Part shown: in pieces, positions 44,848 to 55,299 of the stretch
Position numbering within the stretch: position 1 is the stretch's first letter
Layout of the letters: the number at the start of each line of letters is the position of its first letter
NCBI RefSeq assembly: GCF_034479615.1
Contig: NZ_CP140255.1
Location: 3,720,001-3,784,000 of the forward strand
Length of the DNA stretch: 64,000 nucleotides
Source: Vreelandella neptunia
Lineage (GTDB): Bacteria; Pseudomonadota; Gammaproteobacteria; Pseudomonadales; Halomonadaceae
Direction of reading: 5' to 3'
Made by a program: the position numbers and the translations under genes
The notes under the pieces: model-generated
What the model was told of the DNA's origin: nothing
What the model saw: only the letters and a program-made list of their open reading frames with translations
Databases searched by the model: none

Positions 44848-45126
44848 TTAAGTGCGTTCGGTAATTTCCAACAGATGGTAACCAAACTGGGTGTTCACCG
44901 GGCCGTGTACCTGACCTACTTCGTCGTTGAAGACAACCTTATCGAACTCGGGCACCATCTGGCCGGGGCCAAAACTACCGAGATCGCCACCTTGACGACT
45001 AGAGGGGCAACTGGAGTGCTCTTTAGCGACTTCGGCAAAGTCGCGGCCATTTTGAATTTCTTCTTTGAGTGCTAGGCACTGCTCTTCACTGCTGACCAAA
45101 ATGTGGCGGGCGCTGGCGCGTGTCAT
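44848..45126 (-). CDS. ppiC: Parvulin-type peptidyl-prolyl isomerase PpiC
   Basis: A 92-residue single-domain parvulin: [50 protein letters not shown] and [10 protein letters not shown] cover the domain, with the active-site His, Cys (SSCPS) and C-terminal His. It catalyses X-Pro cis-trans isomerisation in the cytoplasm. An AGGAGA ribosome site five bases before 45126 sets the start; a frame extending to 45183 is rejected. It is 83 nt upstream of the YadG-like gene and probably monocistronic or read with the hydrolase before it. Confidence 0.94.
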   Translation of the reverse strand: MTRASARHILVSSEEQCLALKEEIQNGRDFAEVAKEHSSCPSSRQGGDLGSFGPGQMVPEFDKVVFNDEVGQVHGPVNTQFGYHLLEITERT

Positions 45127-45204
45127 AAATTTCTCCTGACTGAGTTTGATGTTCTTTCTGTAATTTTCTTTCTGGGGTGTCACTTTTAAAAGGGCAATAG
45201 TTTA

Positions 45205-46332
45205 TCACGGCTTGCCGAGAGCACCGCTATAGCGCAACGCTTCACCTACGCGAGTCAAGGCTCGTTCGTGGGCACTCACCGCCGCAGGGCCGCGAGTACA
45301 ACTGACAATCACCCACGGCCCTTGTGTTGTACTATCGGCATTATCACGCTCGGCAATCCCTGCATCGCAGCTACGCCGCTGCTGAGTACCGGTTTTATGG
45401 GCGAAGCTTATGCTGCTTCCAAGGCCCGCCTTAAGACGCTGTTTACCGGAACGGGTTCGCAGCATCAGCGCCAACAGTGTTTGCCGCTGCTCGTCATTTA
45501 CATCTTCCATGGCACCTGCTTGTCGAGCAGGGTGCAGGCTGGCAAGCAGGTCGCCAAAGGCGCTTAGGGTGCCCACGTTTTCACCGGTGGCTTCGTAAGC
45601 ATCAAACGCATGGTCGTAATCAGGCTGGGCGAAAGTATCAGTGCTAACGCCTAACACGCGCGCTAACGCCTGCCCGCGCTGGCTCACCGAGTGCTGTCGC
45701 AGGGCGATAAAATCCATTCCGCCAAGTTCTCGTGCGTCAGGGTGGAGTTCACCGTAAACGCCTTGGCGCACGCCGACCAGTTTAGAGATAGGGCCCATCT
45801 CATCGGGGTTACCGCCGCTTGCGGCGATCATCGCACGGGCGCGTGCGTTAACTGCCGCCAGCCCCACGCGGTCAATCAGCATATCGGTGGCGGTGTTATC
45901 GCTGACGGTAATCATCTGCTCCATCAAGTAACGAATGGAGATAGGCGTGCCGGGGTCGTGCCAATTAGTAGGCCCCGCGCCATCGACAAAGTCACTGCGC
46001 GCCAGCGTTAACCGATCATCCAGTGTTAGCGTGCCCGCCTGACGCTCTGCGAGTACCTGTGCCGCCACCGGTATTTTAATCAGCGAGGCTAAATACCAAG
46101 GGTCATGGGCACGCCATGAAAACGCTTCGCCACTGGCGAGGTTTTGTACATAAACGCCCAGTTGACCCTCAAAGACACCTTCAATGGCCTTCAAGCGAGC
46201 GGTTAAATCACCCTGCCAAGCGCTCTTTTTATCGACCTCATAGTACCAATTTGTATTATACCCATCTGCGTAAATCGGGAGCGCAACCAGCAGCGCTACT
46301 GCCATTAGTCCACGTTGTATCCAGTGTCGCAA
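45205..46332 (-). CDS. Secreted class A beta-lactamase-like serine hydrolase (TTG start)
   Basis: A 375-residue exported enzyme of the beta-lactamase2 family. Catalytic motifs: SLIK (SxxK) after WYLA, SDN in ITVSDNTATDMLI, and KTG in FAHKTGTQQRR. Class A beta-lactamases are smaller (~290 residues); extra C-terminal sequence with Cys pairs (RSCDAG, VSCTRG) suggests a broader penicillin-recognising hydrolase. The frame goes back to 46476 through the upstream gene, but a TTG at 46332 with a GGAG ribosome site seven bases before it gives a good signal peptide (MRHWIQRGLMAVALLVALPI). ATG 46305 is the alternative. It follows the DUF1624-like gene by 29 nt. Confidence 0.8.
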   Translation of the reverse strand: MRHWIQRGLMAVALLVALPIYADGYNTNWYYEVDKKSAWQGDLTARLKAIEGVFEGQLGVYVQNLASGEAFSWRAHDPWYLASLIKIPVAAQVLAERQAGTLTLDDRLTLARSDFVDGAGPTNWHDPGTPISIRYLMEQMITVSDNTATDMLIDRVGLAAVNARARAMIAASGGNPDEMGPISKLVGVRQGVYGELHPDARELGGMDFIALRQHSVSQRGQALARVLGVSTDTFAQPDYDHAFDAYEATGENVGTLSAFGDLLASLHPARQAGAMEDVNDEQRQTLLALMLRTRSGKQRLKAGLGSSISFAHKTGTQQRRSCDAGIAERDNADSTTQGPWVIVSCTRGPAAVSAHERALTRVGEALRYSGALGKP

Positions 46333-46361
46333 TTGGTCACTCCAGCAGTTATTGATTGCTT

Positions 46362-47486
46362 TTAACGATGGTTCGCCATCCAGCGGGTCACCCAAATCCA
46401 CGCCGCGGCGCCAAGTATCAACAGGCCACCTACGCCCAGTGCCTGTGGATAGGTGTACATCCCCTCGCCTTCCCACAAAAAGCGCAGCACTAAGAAAACC
46501 ATCACAATATGGAAAATAAACGCTTTAAGGGCATCTGAACCGACCATCGTCAGCGGCAAAAGTGCCTTCGCGGCTTTGGCGCCACCGGCTAACGCAAGGG
46601 CTAACAGCATCAGCGCACCGCCCACGCTAAACAGCATAAACCCAAGCCCTGGCGGGTGTTTGCCGACATTATTGGCCACCGCTAGCATCGCCGCAGGTAC
46701 ATCGCCGCTGACAAATGCCAATGCATAAAACCCCGCCACCATCAGCGCACCCAGGCTTAACAGAGTGAGCACTAAGCGGCGCCGTTTGGCGGAGTCGAAG
46801 TAGCAGCGGAGCAGCGCTTCGCCGATAAGCAGCCCGACGAGAATCATCGGCGCACGGCTAATTTGCCCCCAGGTGTAGTGGTCTTCATGATCGACCAGCA
46901 GCGCCTTCAGAATATCGTTGCCGCCAAACGTAAGGCTTTGCAGCCAAATAGTCAGCGCGATTAACGCGCCAATGGTGGCAAGTCGACCCCAGAGCGGCGC
47001 CCGCGCCCATAGTGGCAACATTAGCGGCACCCAAAGCAGCGCGATGGCGTAGAAGCCTAAGATTTCGACCCAAATCGCAAAACGGCCATAGAGGAGCGCA
47101 TCGACGATTTCGTTGGGCGGGTAAAAGGGCAGCATTTCGATGACCAGCAGCGCCTTATACCAAAACCATACTTCTACGGCGCGTAGCCATAACTTTAACC
47201 GACGCTTAGGCCAGTCATCGCTTTGAGTGTAGGAAAGAAACGCCACCGCCAGCGCAATGCCAAAGACCAGAATAAACAGCGAAGAAGAAAATTTGGTCAG
47301 AAAATGGATCGGCACCATGCCCCAATCAGGCACGTTGCGAATACCCACTAATCCGCTGACCGCGTGGCTAATAATCATCAAGCCGATGGCGATACCACGG
47401 GCCAGGTCAATCGCCGCTATGCGGCCCTCGGCCTTGGGCAGTTGGGGCTTTTCTGCCCATTTGAGGGGCGACCAGTTCAGCGGCAT
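46362..47486 (-). CDS. DUF1624-type membrane acyltransferase (HGSNAT-like)
   Basis: A 374-residue polytopic protein with about ten helices. It begins with the signature GRIAAIDLARGIAIGLMIISHAVSG, typical of DUF1624 and heparan-alpha-glucosaminide N-acetyltransferase-like proteins, and the SSSLFILVFGIALAVAFL helix. An AAGGAT ribosome site precedes the ATG. Such proteins may transfer acyl groups onto sugars across the membrane; substrate unknown. It stands upstream of the secreted hydrolase on the same strand, a possible two-gene unit acting on the cell wall or periplasmic glycan. Confidence 0.75.
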   Translation of the reverse strand: MPLNWSPLKWAEKPQLPKAEGRIAAIDLARGIAIGLMIISHAVSGLVGIRNVPDWGMVPIHFLTKFSSSLFILVFGIALAVAFLSYTQSDDWPKRRLKLWLRAVEVWFWYKALLVIEMLPFYPPNEIVDALLYGRFAIWVEILGFYAIALLWVPLMLPLWARAPLWGRLATIGALIALTIWLQSLTFGGNDILKALLVDHEDHYTWGQISRAPMILVGLLIGEALLRCYFDSAKRRRLVLTLLSLGALMVAGFYALAFVSGDVPAAMLAVANNVGKHPPGLGFMLFSVGGALMLLALALAGGAKAAKALLPLTMVGSDALKAFIFHIVMVFLVLRFLWEGEGMYTYPQALGVGGLLILGAAAWIWVTRWMANHR

Positions 47487-47599
47487 TGGGACATCCTTGT
47501 GGGTAGCGTCGTCAAATTATTAAGCTCGCCGGTGCTTAACACCTTAGCGCGAAATTATATCGTGCGCTTTGGTTGATGCTGTTAACGGCCACACACAAA

Positions 47600-47624
47600 G
47601 ATGCCCCGCAGTGGGCGGGGCATC
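47600..47624 (-). terminator. Terminator after the small acidic protein gene
   Basis: GATGCCCCGC and GCGGGGCATC form a 10-bp stem with a 5-nt loop, 50 nt past the stop at 47675. On the minus strand CTTTGTGTGTGG follows, a mixed T tract. Confidence 0.65.
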
Positions 47625-47674
47625 CATCGACTCATCCTTGAGCCCGAGAAAAGTTATTCCTTAAAGATTGCAAA

Positions 47675-47971
47675 TTACCAGCCGGAATCATCCTCCTCTT
47701 CATCGGTGGCGGGTACTTCTTGCTCCTCTTCCTCTTCTTCGTAAGTGAATTCTTGCTCTTCCTCTTCGTACTCAGTACCTACATCCGAACCTTTATCTTG
47801 CTCAGTGTCGTAACTGTTGTAGGTGCCTGGATCATCCTGCGTCGTTTCTTCCTGTGGGGTCGGTTCGTACTCGTCGCTGCTGTCGACTTGAGCAAACGCA
47901 AGCGGGCTGGCCAACAGGCCAAATGATACACCTAGGATGCCAAGTTTCTTGAGAGATTCCGTCTTCATCAT
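47675..47971 (-). CDS. Small, extremely acidic exported protein
   Basis: A 98-residue protein with a signal peptide (MMKTESLKKLGILGVSFGLL, cleavage near AFA^QVDSS) and a mature part made largely of Glu and Asp, with runs such as EYEEEEQEFTYEEEEEEQEV and ATDEEEDDSGW. Apart from the signal peptide only one lysine is visible. A GGAG ribosome site supports the start. No domain is recognised. Such a polyanion in the periplasm could bind cations or resist salt; this is inference. It stands alone with its own terminator. Confidence 0.7.
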   Translation of the reverse strand: MMKTESLKKLGILGVSFGLLASPLAFAQVDSSDEYEPTPQEETTQDDPGTYNSYDTEQDKGSDVGTEYEEEEQEFTYEEEEEEQEVPATDEEEDDSGW

Positions 47972-48299
47972 GATACTGCTCCTATCAAACGTTGCTACTT
48001 AACATCGGTGCGAGCATCGCACTGAGTTTAATGGGTAAGAGCGTCAGGTCGTCCTACCTGTTCCACTCTTACCGACTGCATTGCAGTGCCCATGCCAGCC
48101 TGTGCCAATCGTTAACAAAAAGCATTGTTAAACAATTGCTTATATATCTCAAACACACAACAACCTTTTGATTTTATTAACAAAAACTAGCCATCTGCTG
48201 TTTAAAATAGGCACATGCCCCCCAATGAATCAGGCCATCATGGCAATAAAGGAAGGTTTTTAGAGCTGATGCCCTACCAACGATCATTACCTTTCGTGC
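47972..48299. other. Intergenic region with a two-tier hairpin
   Basis: About 330 bp without a gene. A composite inverted repeat lies at 48034-48073: GGTAAGAG/CTCTTACC outside and CAGGT/ACCTG inside, in the leader or upstream region of the acidic protein gene. The rest (48100-48200) is AT-rich and may hold promoters, none of which I can place with confidence. Confidence 0.5.
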
Positions 48300-49070
48300 C
48301 TACCCCCAGCCAGCATCAACCGCCAACTCCTGGCCGCTGATGGCTAGGCTTTCGTCGCTGGCTAGAAACAGTACTGCAGGGGCGATATGCTCAGGCTCAA
48401 GCCTTAATTTGAGGCACTGGCGGGTTTGAATGGCGGCTTCATCGTCGGGGCCAATCCACTTTTCAAGCTGCCGCTGGGTCATGACCGCCCCCGGCACCAG
48501 GGTATTTACGCGAATATTGTGCTCGCCCATATCGCGCGCCAGGCTACGGGTTAAGCCATGCACCGCCGCCTTGGCGGTGACGTAGGCGGGCAAGCCGCCC
48601 AGCGCCATCTGCACGCTGACCGAGCCGAAGTTAATAATCGAGCCGCCGCCTGCCTGAATCATCTGTTCAGCCGCCGCCTGGGCGGCAAAAAACATTGGCC
48701 GCAGGTTGAGCGACATGCGCTCATCCCAATAGGCAACATCGACATCCTGCCAGCGATGACGATCATCGCTGGCGGCATTGTTCACCAGGGTATGAATCAG
48801 CCCGACGTTTTGGCCGGTATCGGCGATAACTTTTTGCAGGCTCTCCACATCGCGAATATCACAGTGGTGGTAGAGCGGTGGTTCACAAGCCTTGACACTC
48901 AGCTCGGCGACCAACGATTCGCTTGCTTCGTCGTCAATATCGACAAATACCACCCGCGCGCCCTGGTGATGAAAGGCACGGGTAAGCGAAGCGCCAATGC
49001 CGCTCCCGCCGCCGGTAATAAAGACCACACGCTGCTCAAGGCACCCATAACGCGCTAAGTGCTGGTTCAT
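48300..49070 (-). CDS. SDR-family sugar dehydrogenase, similar to xylose 1-dehydrogenase
   Basis: A 256-residue short-chain dehydrogenase. The cofactor motif is TGGGSGIGASL and the NNAASDDRHRW segment follows; the active site is S in NFGSVSV with YVTAK (Tyr-x-x-x-Lys), and the end is SGQELAVDAGWG. The block DDRHRWQDVDVAYWDERMSL and the ending resemble Caulobacter XylB, an NAD-dependent D-xylose dehydrogenase of the Weimberg pathway. Acting on D-xylose, L-arabinose or another aldose to give a lactone is therefore likely. It is the last gene of the sugar operon; there is no lactonase in view. Confidence 0.85.
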   Translation of the reverse strand: MNQHLARYGCLEQRVVFITGGGSGIGASLTRAFHHQGARVVFVDIDDEASESLVAELSVKACEPPLYHHCDIRDVESLQKVIADTGQNVGLIHTLVNNAASDDRHRWQDVDVAYWDERMSLNLRPMFFAAQAAAEQMIQAGGGSIINFGSVSVQMALGGLPAYVTAKAAVHGLTRSLARDMGEHNIRVNTLVPGAVMTQRQLEKWIGPDDEAAIQTRQCLKLRLEPEHIAPAVLFLASDESLAISGQELAVDAGWG

Positions 49071-49113
49071 AGCGGCTCTCTCTTAATGTTGTTGTTATCT
49101 CAGGCGGCCGTCT

Positions 49114-50277
49114 TCACATATCCACCCACTGCCCACCGGCGGCGGACGAGGCCAGCGCGCGGGTAATAAAGATCAAGCCATCGACACCGTCGGCTACCCC
49201 CGGTGTTTGCATCGCCAGCGCTTCGGCGGGTTCACCCCGTTGATGGGCGTGAATTTGCACGGCGAAATCGCGATAGAGCTGGGCAAAGGCTTCGAGATAG
49301 CCTTCCGGGTGCCCGGGTGGGATGCGCGCAGCCACCATGGCGGCTTCGCCCAGGCCAGGGCCGTTGCGGGTCAAGATCCGCGGGGGTTCTCCCTGCGGTG
49401 AATGCACTAGCTGGTTGGGCGTTTCCTGGCGCCACTCAAGGCCACCTTTACTGCCATAAACGCGTAGCTGCAGGCCGTTTTCGTTGCCCGGCGCGACCTG
49501 GCTCGACCACAGCATGCCCCGCGCGCCGCCCTTGAAGCGCAGCAGCATATGCACGTTGTCATCCAGCGCGCGTCCTTCCACAAAGGTGTGCATATCGGCA
49601 GCGAGGGATTCGAGCTCCAAACCGGTCACGTAGCGCGCCAGGTGGTAGGCGTGAGTGCCTATATCGCCCAAACAGCCCGCCGGGCCACTGCGCTTGGGGT
49701 CGGTGCGCCACTCGGCTTGCTTGACACCGCTCTCTTCCAGGCGGGTGGATAGCCAGTCTTGCGGGTACTCCACCTGCACGACGCGAAGATCACCCAGCTC
49801 ACCACTGGCCACCATCTCTCGCGCCTGGCGAACCAGCGAGTAGCCGGAGTAGTTATGGGTCAAGCCGAAGAACAGCCCCGTCCGTTCCACCAGCTCGGAG
49901 AGGGTTTGCGCCTCTTCCAGGGTGATGGTCATCGGCTTATCGCAGATGACGTGAAAGCCCGCCTCAATAAAGGTGCGCGCCACGTCGAAGTGCACATGGT
50001 TGGGGGTCACAACGGCGACCACGTCGATACCATCCGAGCGGTTGCGCTCAGCTTCGGCCATGGTTTGGTAGTCGGGGTAGGCGCGGTCGGCGTCAACGTG
50101 GAGCTCCGCGGCGGCGGCCCGACTGCGCTCGGGGTCAGACGCAAAGGCCCCGGCGACCAGCTCGTAGTGGTCATCCAGCCTTGCGGCGATGCGGTGTACC
50201 CCGCCAATGAACGCCCCCTGGCCGCCGCCGACCATGCCAAGGCGGAGCCGACGCGGCGTGTCGTGTTGATTGCTCAT
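49114..50277 (-). CDS. Gfo/Idh/MocA-family oxidoreductase
   Basis: A 387-residue NAD(P)-dependent oxidoreductase. The N-terminal Rossmann motif is [32 protein letters not shown], the catalytic-type DKPMT motif and the C-terminal [11 protein letters not shown] and [16 protein letters not shown] blocks (with the catalytic His in DIGTHA) are present. Family members oxidise or reduce sugars, inositols and keto-sugars. Next to a TIM-barrel isomerase this pairing is common in keto-glycoside and inositol loci. It lies between the isomerase gene (44 nt) and the SDR gene (43 nt). Substrate unknown. Confidence 0.85.
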   Translation of the reverse strand: MSNQHDTPRRLRLGMVGGGQGAFIGGVHRIAARLDDHYELVAGAFASDPERSRAAAAELHVDADRAYPDYQTMAEAERNRSDGIDVVAVVTPNHVHFDVARTFIEAGFHVICDKPMTITLEEAQTLSELVERTGLFFGLTHNYSGYSLVRQAREMVASGELGDLRVVQVEYPQDWLSTRLEESGVKQAEWRTDPKRSGPAGCLGDIGTHAYHLARYVTGLELESLAADMHTFVEGRALDDNVHMLLRFKGGARGMLWSSQVAPGNENGLQLRVYGSKGGLEWRQETPNQLVHSPQGEPPRILTRNGPGLGEAAMVAARIPPGHPEGYLEAFAQLYRDFAVQIHAHQRGEPAEALAMQTPGVADGVDGLIFITRALASSAAGGQWVDM

Positions 50278-50321
50278 GTCGTATAGCCCTTCCCTTTGGT
50301 TAAATTAATTGAGGCTCGTTA

Positions 50322-51374
50322 TTAAAGACCGAGGATGCGGCGATTGGCGGCTTGGTCGGAGCCGCTGTCAGCGAAGTCATCAAAGGCCCGCTCGGTTACC
50401 TCAATAATGTGATCGCGGATAAAGGTCGCGCCTTCACGGGCGCCGACTTCCGGGTGCTTCAAGCAGCACTCCCACTCCAGCACCGCCCAGCCGTGATAGT
50501 CGTTGGCCGCCATCCACGAGAAGATCGACTTGAAGTCGATCTGGCCGTCACCCAGGGAGCGGAAGCGGCCCGCGCGCTCCGTCCAGGACTGATAGCCGGA
50601 GTAAACGCCCTGCTTGGGGCTGGGGTTAAACTCGGCGTCCTTAACGTGAAACATCTGAATGTGGTCGCGATAGACGTCCAGAAAGCCGCGGTAATCGAGC
50701 TGTTGCAGAATCAGGTGGCTGGGGTCGTAAAGAATGTGGCAGCGCGGATGATTGCCGACTCGCTCAAGGAACATCTCAAAAGTGATGCCGTCATGCAGGT
50801 CTTCGCCGGGATGAATCTCGTAGCAGAGGTTCACGCCCGCTTCGTCAAACGCATCCAGAATCGGCCGCCAGCGATTCGCCAGCTCGTCGAACGCTGCCTC
50901 GACCAACCCCGCTGGGCGCTGGGGCCAGGGGTAGATGAACGGCCATGCCAGCGACCCGGAGAATGTGCCGTGGTCGGTGAGGCCTAGGTTTTGCGATGCC
51001 TTGGCGGCCAGCTTGAGCTGATCAACCGCCCAGGCCTGGCGCGCCTTGGGATTACCGCGCACTTCGGGCACCGCGAAGCCGTCTAACATCTCGTCGTAAA
51101 CGGGATGCACGGCGACCAACTGGCCCTGAAGATGGGTGGAGAGTTCGGTGAGCGTCAGGCCGTGCTCGGACAGGGTGCCTTTTACCTCATCGCAGTAGGT
51201 GCGGCTCTCGGCGGCGCGTTTGAGATCGATCATGCGTGCATCCCAACTGGGAATCTGCACGCCCTTATAACCCAGCCCCGCCGCCCAGGCAGCAATGCTG
51301 TCGAGGCTATTAAAAGGGGCGTCATCACCGGCGAACTGGGCGAGAAAGAGCGCTGGCCCTTTGATTGTTTTCAT
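50322..51374 (-). CDS. Sugar phosphate isomerase/epimerase-like TIM-barrel protein
   Basis: A 350-residue TIM-barrel of the xylose isomerase/AP endonuclease-2 superfamily. Metal ligands are visible in VNLCYEIHPGEDLHDG (E, H), CHILYDPSHLILQQ (D, H), FHVKDAEF (H, D) and AVLEWECC (E). These proteins epimerise or isomerise sugars or act on keto-glycosides. The gene starts 102 nt after the binding-protein gene, behind an intergenic hairpin, with a GAGAG ribosome site. It precedes the Gfo/Idh gene by 44 nt, as in many 3-keto-sugar loci. Confidence 0.82.
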   Translation of the reverse strand: MKTIKGPALFLAQFAGDDAPFNSLDSIAAWAAGLGYKGVQIPSWDARMIDLKRAAESRTYCDEVKGTLSEHGLTLTELSTHLQGQLVAVHPVYDEMLDGFAVPEVRGNPKARQAWAVDQLKLAAKASQNLGLTDHGTFSGSLAWPFIYPWPQRPAGLVEAAFDELANRWRPILDAFDEAGVNLCYEIHPGEDLHDGITFEMFLERVGNHPRCHILYDPSHLILQQLDYRGFLDVYRDHIQMFHVKDAEFNPSPKQGVYSGYQSWTERAGRFRSLGDGQIDFKSIFSWMAANDYHGWAVLEWECCLKHPEVGAREGATFIRDHIIEVTERAFDDFADSGSDQAANRRILGL

Positions 51375-51411
51375 AGGACTCTCTCAATATCGTTTGGATA
51401 AAGTGCTTGGG

Positions 51412-51450
51412 TAGGCGCGGGAAGGAGAGGTGTGTTTTTACCCGCGCCTA
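51412..51450 (-). promoter_or_regulatory. Intergenic stem-loop between binding-protein and isomerase genes
   Basis: TAGGCGCGGG and CCCGCGCCTA form a 10-bp stem around a 19-nt loop, 26 nt after the binding-protein stop. No T tract follows on the minus strand. It probably protects the upstream binding-protein message and reduces reading into the catabolic genes. Confidence 0.5.
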
Positions 51451-51476
51451 TTAATCACTACGCAATCAATACGCGA

Positions 51477-52430
51477 TCAGAACGGCGAGTCGGGGAAGTA
51501 GTACTGCTCGGCGTTCTCCTCGGTGATCAGCGGCGAGCCCAGAATGTACTCGCCCAATACCGGGCCATTGGAGACAAAGTGCTGCACGGTGAGATCCATG
51601 GCCGTGGCGATCATGGCGGGCGGATAGAGCACGTCCACCGGCACCAGCTCGTCACCTTCCATGACCCGCTTGATGATGTCCTTCATGCCCGCGCCACCAA
51701 CGATAAATAGCTCGTCTTCACGATCCGCCTGACGCACGGCTTCAATGACGCCGAGGGCAATATCGTCATCCTGGGCCCAGACGGCGTCGATGTTATCGAA
51801 GCGCGACAGGTAGTCCTGCATGACTTCAAAGCCATCGTCGCGATTCCAGTTGGCGTGCTGCATATCGAGAATATTGACGTCGGAACCTTCGATTGCTTCC
51901 TGGAAACCTTCCACCCGCTCATCGTCGATCACGGTGGGAATGCCGCGCAGCACAACAATGTCGCCTTCGCCATCCAGGCGCTCGCGGATGTACTCGCCGG
52001 ACACGCGGCCTAACTCGTGGTTATTGCCCGCCACGTAGAGGTCTTCGATGCCCTCTTGATTGAGCCCGCGATCCACCACGGTCACAAACACGCCCGAATC
52101 CTTGACGCGCCGTACCGGATCGGTCAGCGGGCCGGATTCAAACGGCAGCACCACCAGCGCGTCGATGTTGCGCAGCGACACCAAGTCTTCGAGATCATTG
52201 GCCTGCTCACCCGCCGTGCCCGCTGTAGAGATAGTGATCTCAATATCGGGATAGAGCTCCTCAAGGCGTTTTTTGGCTTCTTCGGCATGGTAGTTAACGC
52301 CCCCCGTCCAACCATGGGTGGCGGCAGGAATGGATACGCCGATGGTATATTCCTGGGCAACGGCGGCGCCGGAAAGGCCTATTGCTGCGGCAGTGACGCA
52401 GGCCGCCACGGCTGTTTTGATGATTCGCAT
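51477..52430 (-). CDS. Periplasmic sugar-binding protein, RbsB-like (CUT2)
   Basis: A 317-residue periplasmic binding protein of the ribose type. A signal peptide (ending GLSGAAVA^QEYTIG) is followed by GVSIPAATHGWTGGVNYHAEEA, LVVLPFESGPLTDPVRRVKD and VVDRGL, then GGAGMKDIIKRVMEGD. Compared with E. coli RbsB the binding-site residues differ, so the sugar is not clear. An AAGGAG ribosome site precedes the ATG. It follows the permease gene by 127 nt and is separated from the catabolic genes by a stem-loop. Confidence 0.88.
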   Translation of the reverse strand: MRIIKTAVAACVTAAAIGLSGAAVAQEYTIGVSIPAATHGWTGGVNYHAEEAKKRLEELYPDIEITISTAGTAGEQANDLEDLVSLRNIDALVVLPFESGPLTDPVRRVKDSGVFVTVVDRGLNQEGIEDLYVAGNNHELGRVSGEYIRERLDGEGDIVVLRGIPTVIDDERVEGFQEAIEGSDVNILDMQHANWNRDDGFEVMQDYLSRFDNIDAVWAQDDDIALGVIEAVRQADREDELFIVGGAGMKDIIKRVMEGDELVPVDVLYPPAMIATAMDLTVQHFVSNGPVLGEYILGSPLITEENAEQYYFPDSPF

Positions 52431-52557
52431 AGTGGTGCTCCTTTCATGTTTGTAATTGTTTTGCTGTTTTTACTGGCTGTTTTCACTTGCTGTGTTGCGA
52501 GCTGCTAAGGGTTGATGTTGCGGACGTTCTCCCAGTTTTTACATTTGCTGCAGTGCC

Positions 52558-53575
52558 TTAAGGCGCTGATTTTCTCCACGATGCACGCTGCAAGTAGACC
52601 GCCACAATGATGATGATCCCCTGCACCGTACCGTTGAGATAGTTGGAAATGGCGTCGGTCAAATTGAGAATATTGCCGATCATGGTGAGCATGATGGCCC
52701 CCACCACCGTGCCCCAGATGCGTCCATGCCCACCCTTGAGCATGGTGCCGCCGATGATCACCGCGGCAATTGCCTCCAGCTCCCAAAGCACCCCGGTAGC
52801 ACCCGATGCCGAGCCCAGCCTGGGCACATAGATAATCGTCGCCAAGGCCACGCACACGCCCTGCAGCATGTAGGTCATGGTTTTGATGCGGTCAACGTGG
52901 ATGGCGCTGTATTCGGCGACTTTTTCGTTGGAGCCGATGGCAAAGCAGTAGCGCCCGAAGCGGGTATAGTTGAGCAGGATATAGCCAATAATCGCGACTG
53001 CCAGAAACACCCAAACCGGAATGGTGATGCCCAGGAAGCTGCCGTAATACACTGGCCGGTAGATATCGCGCACTGCCCAGTCCAGGGTGAGGGTGCCGCC
53101 ATCAGCAAGGTACGTCACCAGTGAGCGGTAAATCCCCATGGTGCCAAGGGTGACGATAAACGCCTCGATCTTGCCTTTGGTGGTCACCATGCCGTTGATA
53201 AAACCCGCGCACAGCCCCAGCAGCAGCGAGGCGCCCACGCCCAGTAGCACGGTGGTCAGCCCGGCGCCAAACTGCTCGACGAGGCTGTTCATCAGGATGA
53301 TCATCACCCCGGCAATAAAGGCCGCCATCGCCCCTACCGAAAGATCCAACCCACCGGCGGTAATCACGAAGGTGGCGCCGATGGCGATAATGCCGATAAA
53401 AGCACTGCGGGTGAGCATGTTCGAGAGATTATCCAGCCCCAAAAACGCCGGATTGATCAACACGCCCAGTAGCGCCAGAGCCACCAGCGCCACAAAAGGC
53501 CCCCAGGTTTTCAGGTCTATGGCGAAGCCTTTCTGCTTGGTCATTTTGTTAGCTGCTTTGTCAGTTGTTTTGTTA

Positions 53576-53595
<20 letters not shown>
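52558..53595 (-). CDS. Sugar ABC transporter permease (CUT2, RbsC-like)
   Basis: A 345-residue permease with about ten helices: [56 protein letters not shown] (the family signature) and [21 protein letters not shown]. The frame opens at 53664 but that part lies in the ATPase gene; the ATG at 53595, with GGGAG nine bases upstream, overlaps the ATPase stop by 20 nt and is preferred; ATG 53583 is an alternative. The N-terminal tail is lysine-rich. Confidence 0.87.
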
Positions 53596-55087
<1,492 letters not shown>

Positions 55088-55166
55088 GGGGCCACCTGAT
55101 GAAGTCTGTTGTTATTGTGTTGGGGGCTTATCAACATCGATTGCTTTAGACTGACGCTTGATTTAC

Positions 55167-55198
55167 TTTAGGTGCTAAAATAAATATCTGCATATGCA
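55167..55198. promoter_or_regulatory. Palindromes in the ATPase-ROK divergent region
   Basis: TTTAG-GTG-CTAAA (55167-55179) and TGCATATGCA (55189-55198) lie between the divergent sugar transporter and ROK genes. ROK repressors bind such palindromes with AT-rich arms. I cannot place the promoters securely, so this is only a candidate operator. Confidence 0.4.
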
Positions 55199-55299
55199 AC
55201 TTAGGTCGTATTTTGGCATTTGCGCTCAACCCCCACGATGAGAGCGCTCAGCAAAGTGCAGCACTGCTTTTTTTCAACACGCACTATAACGGCGACCCT

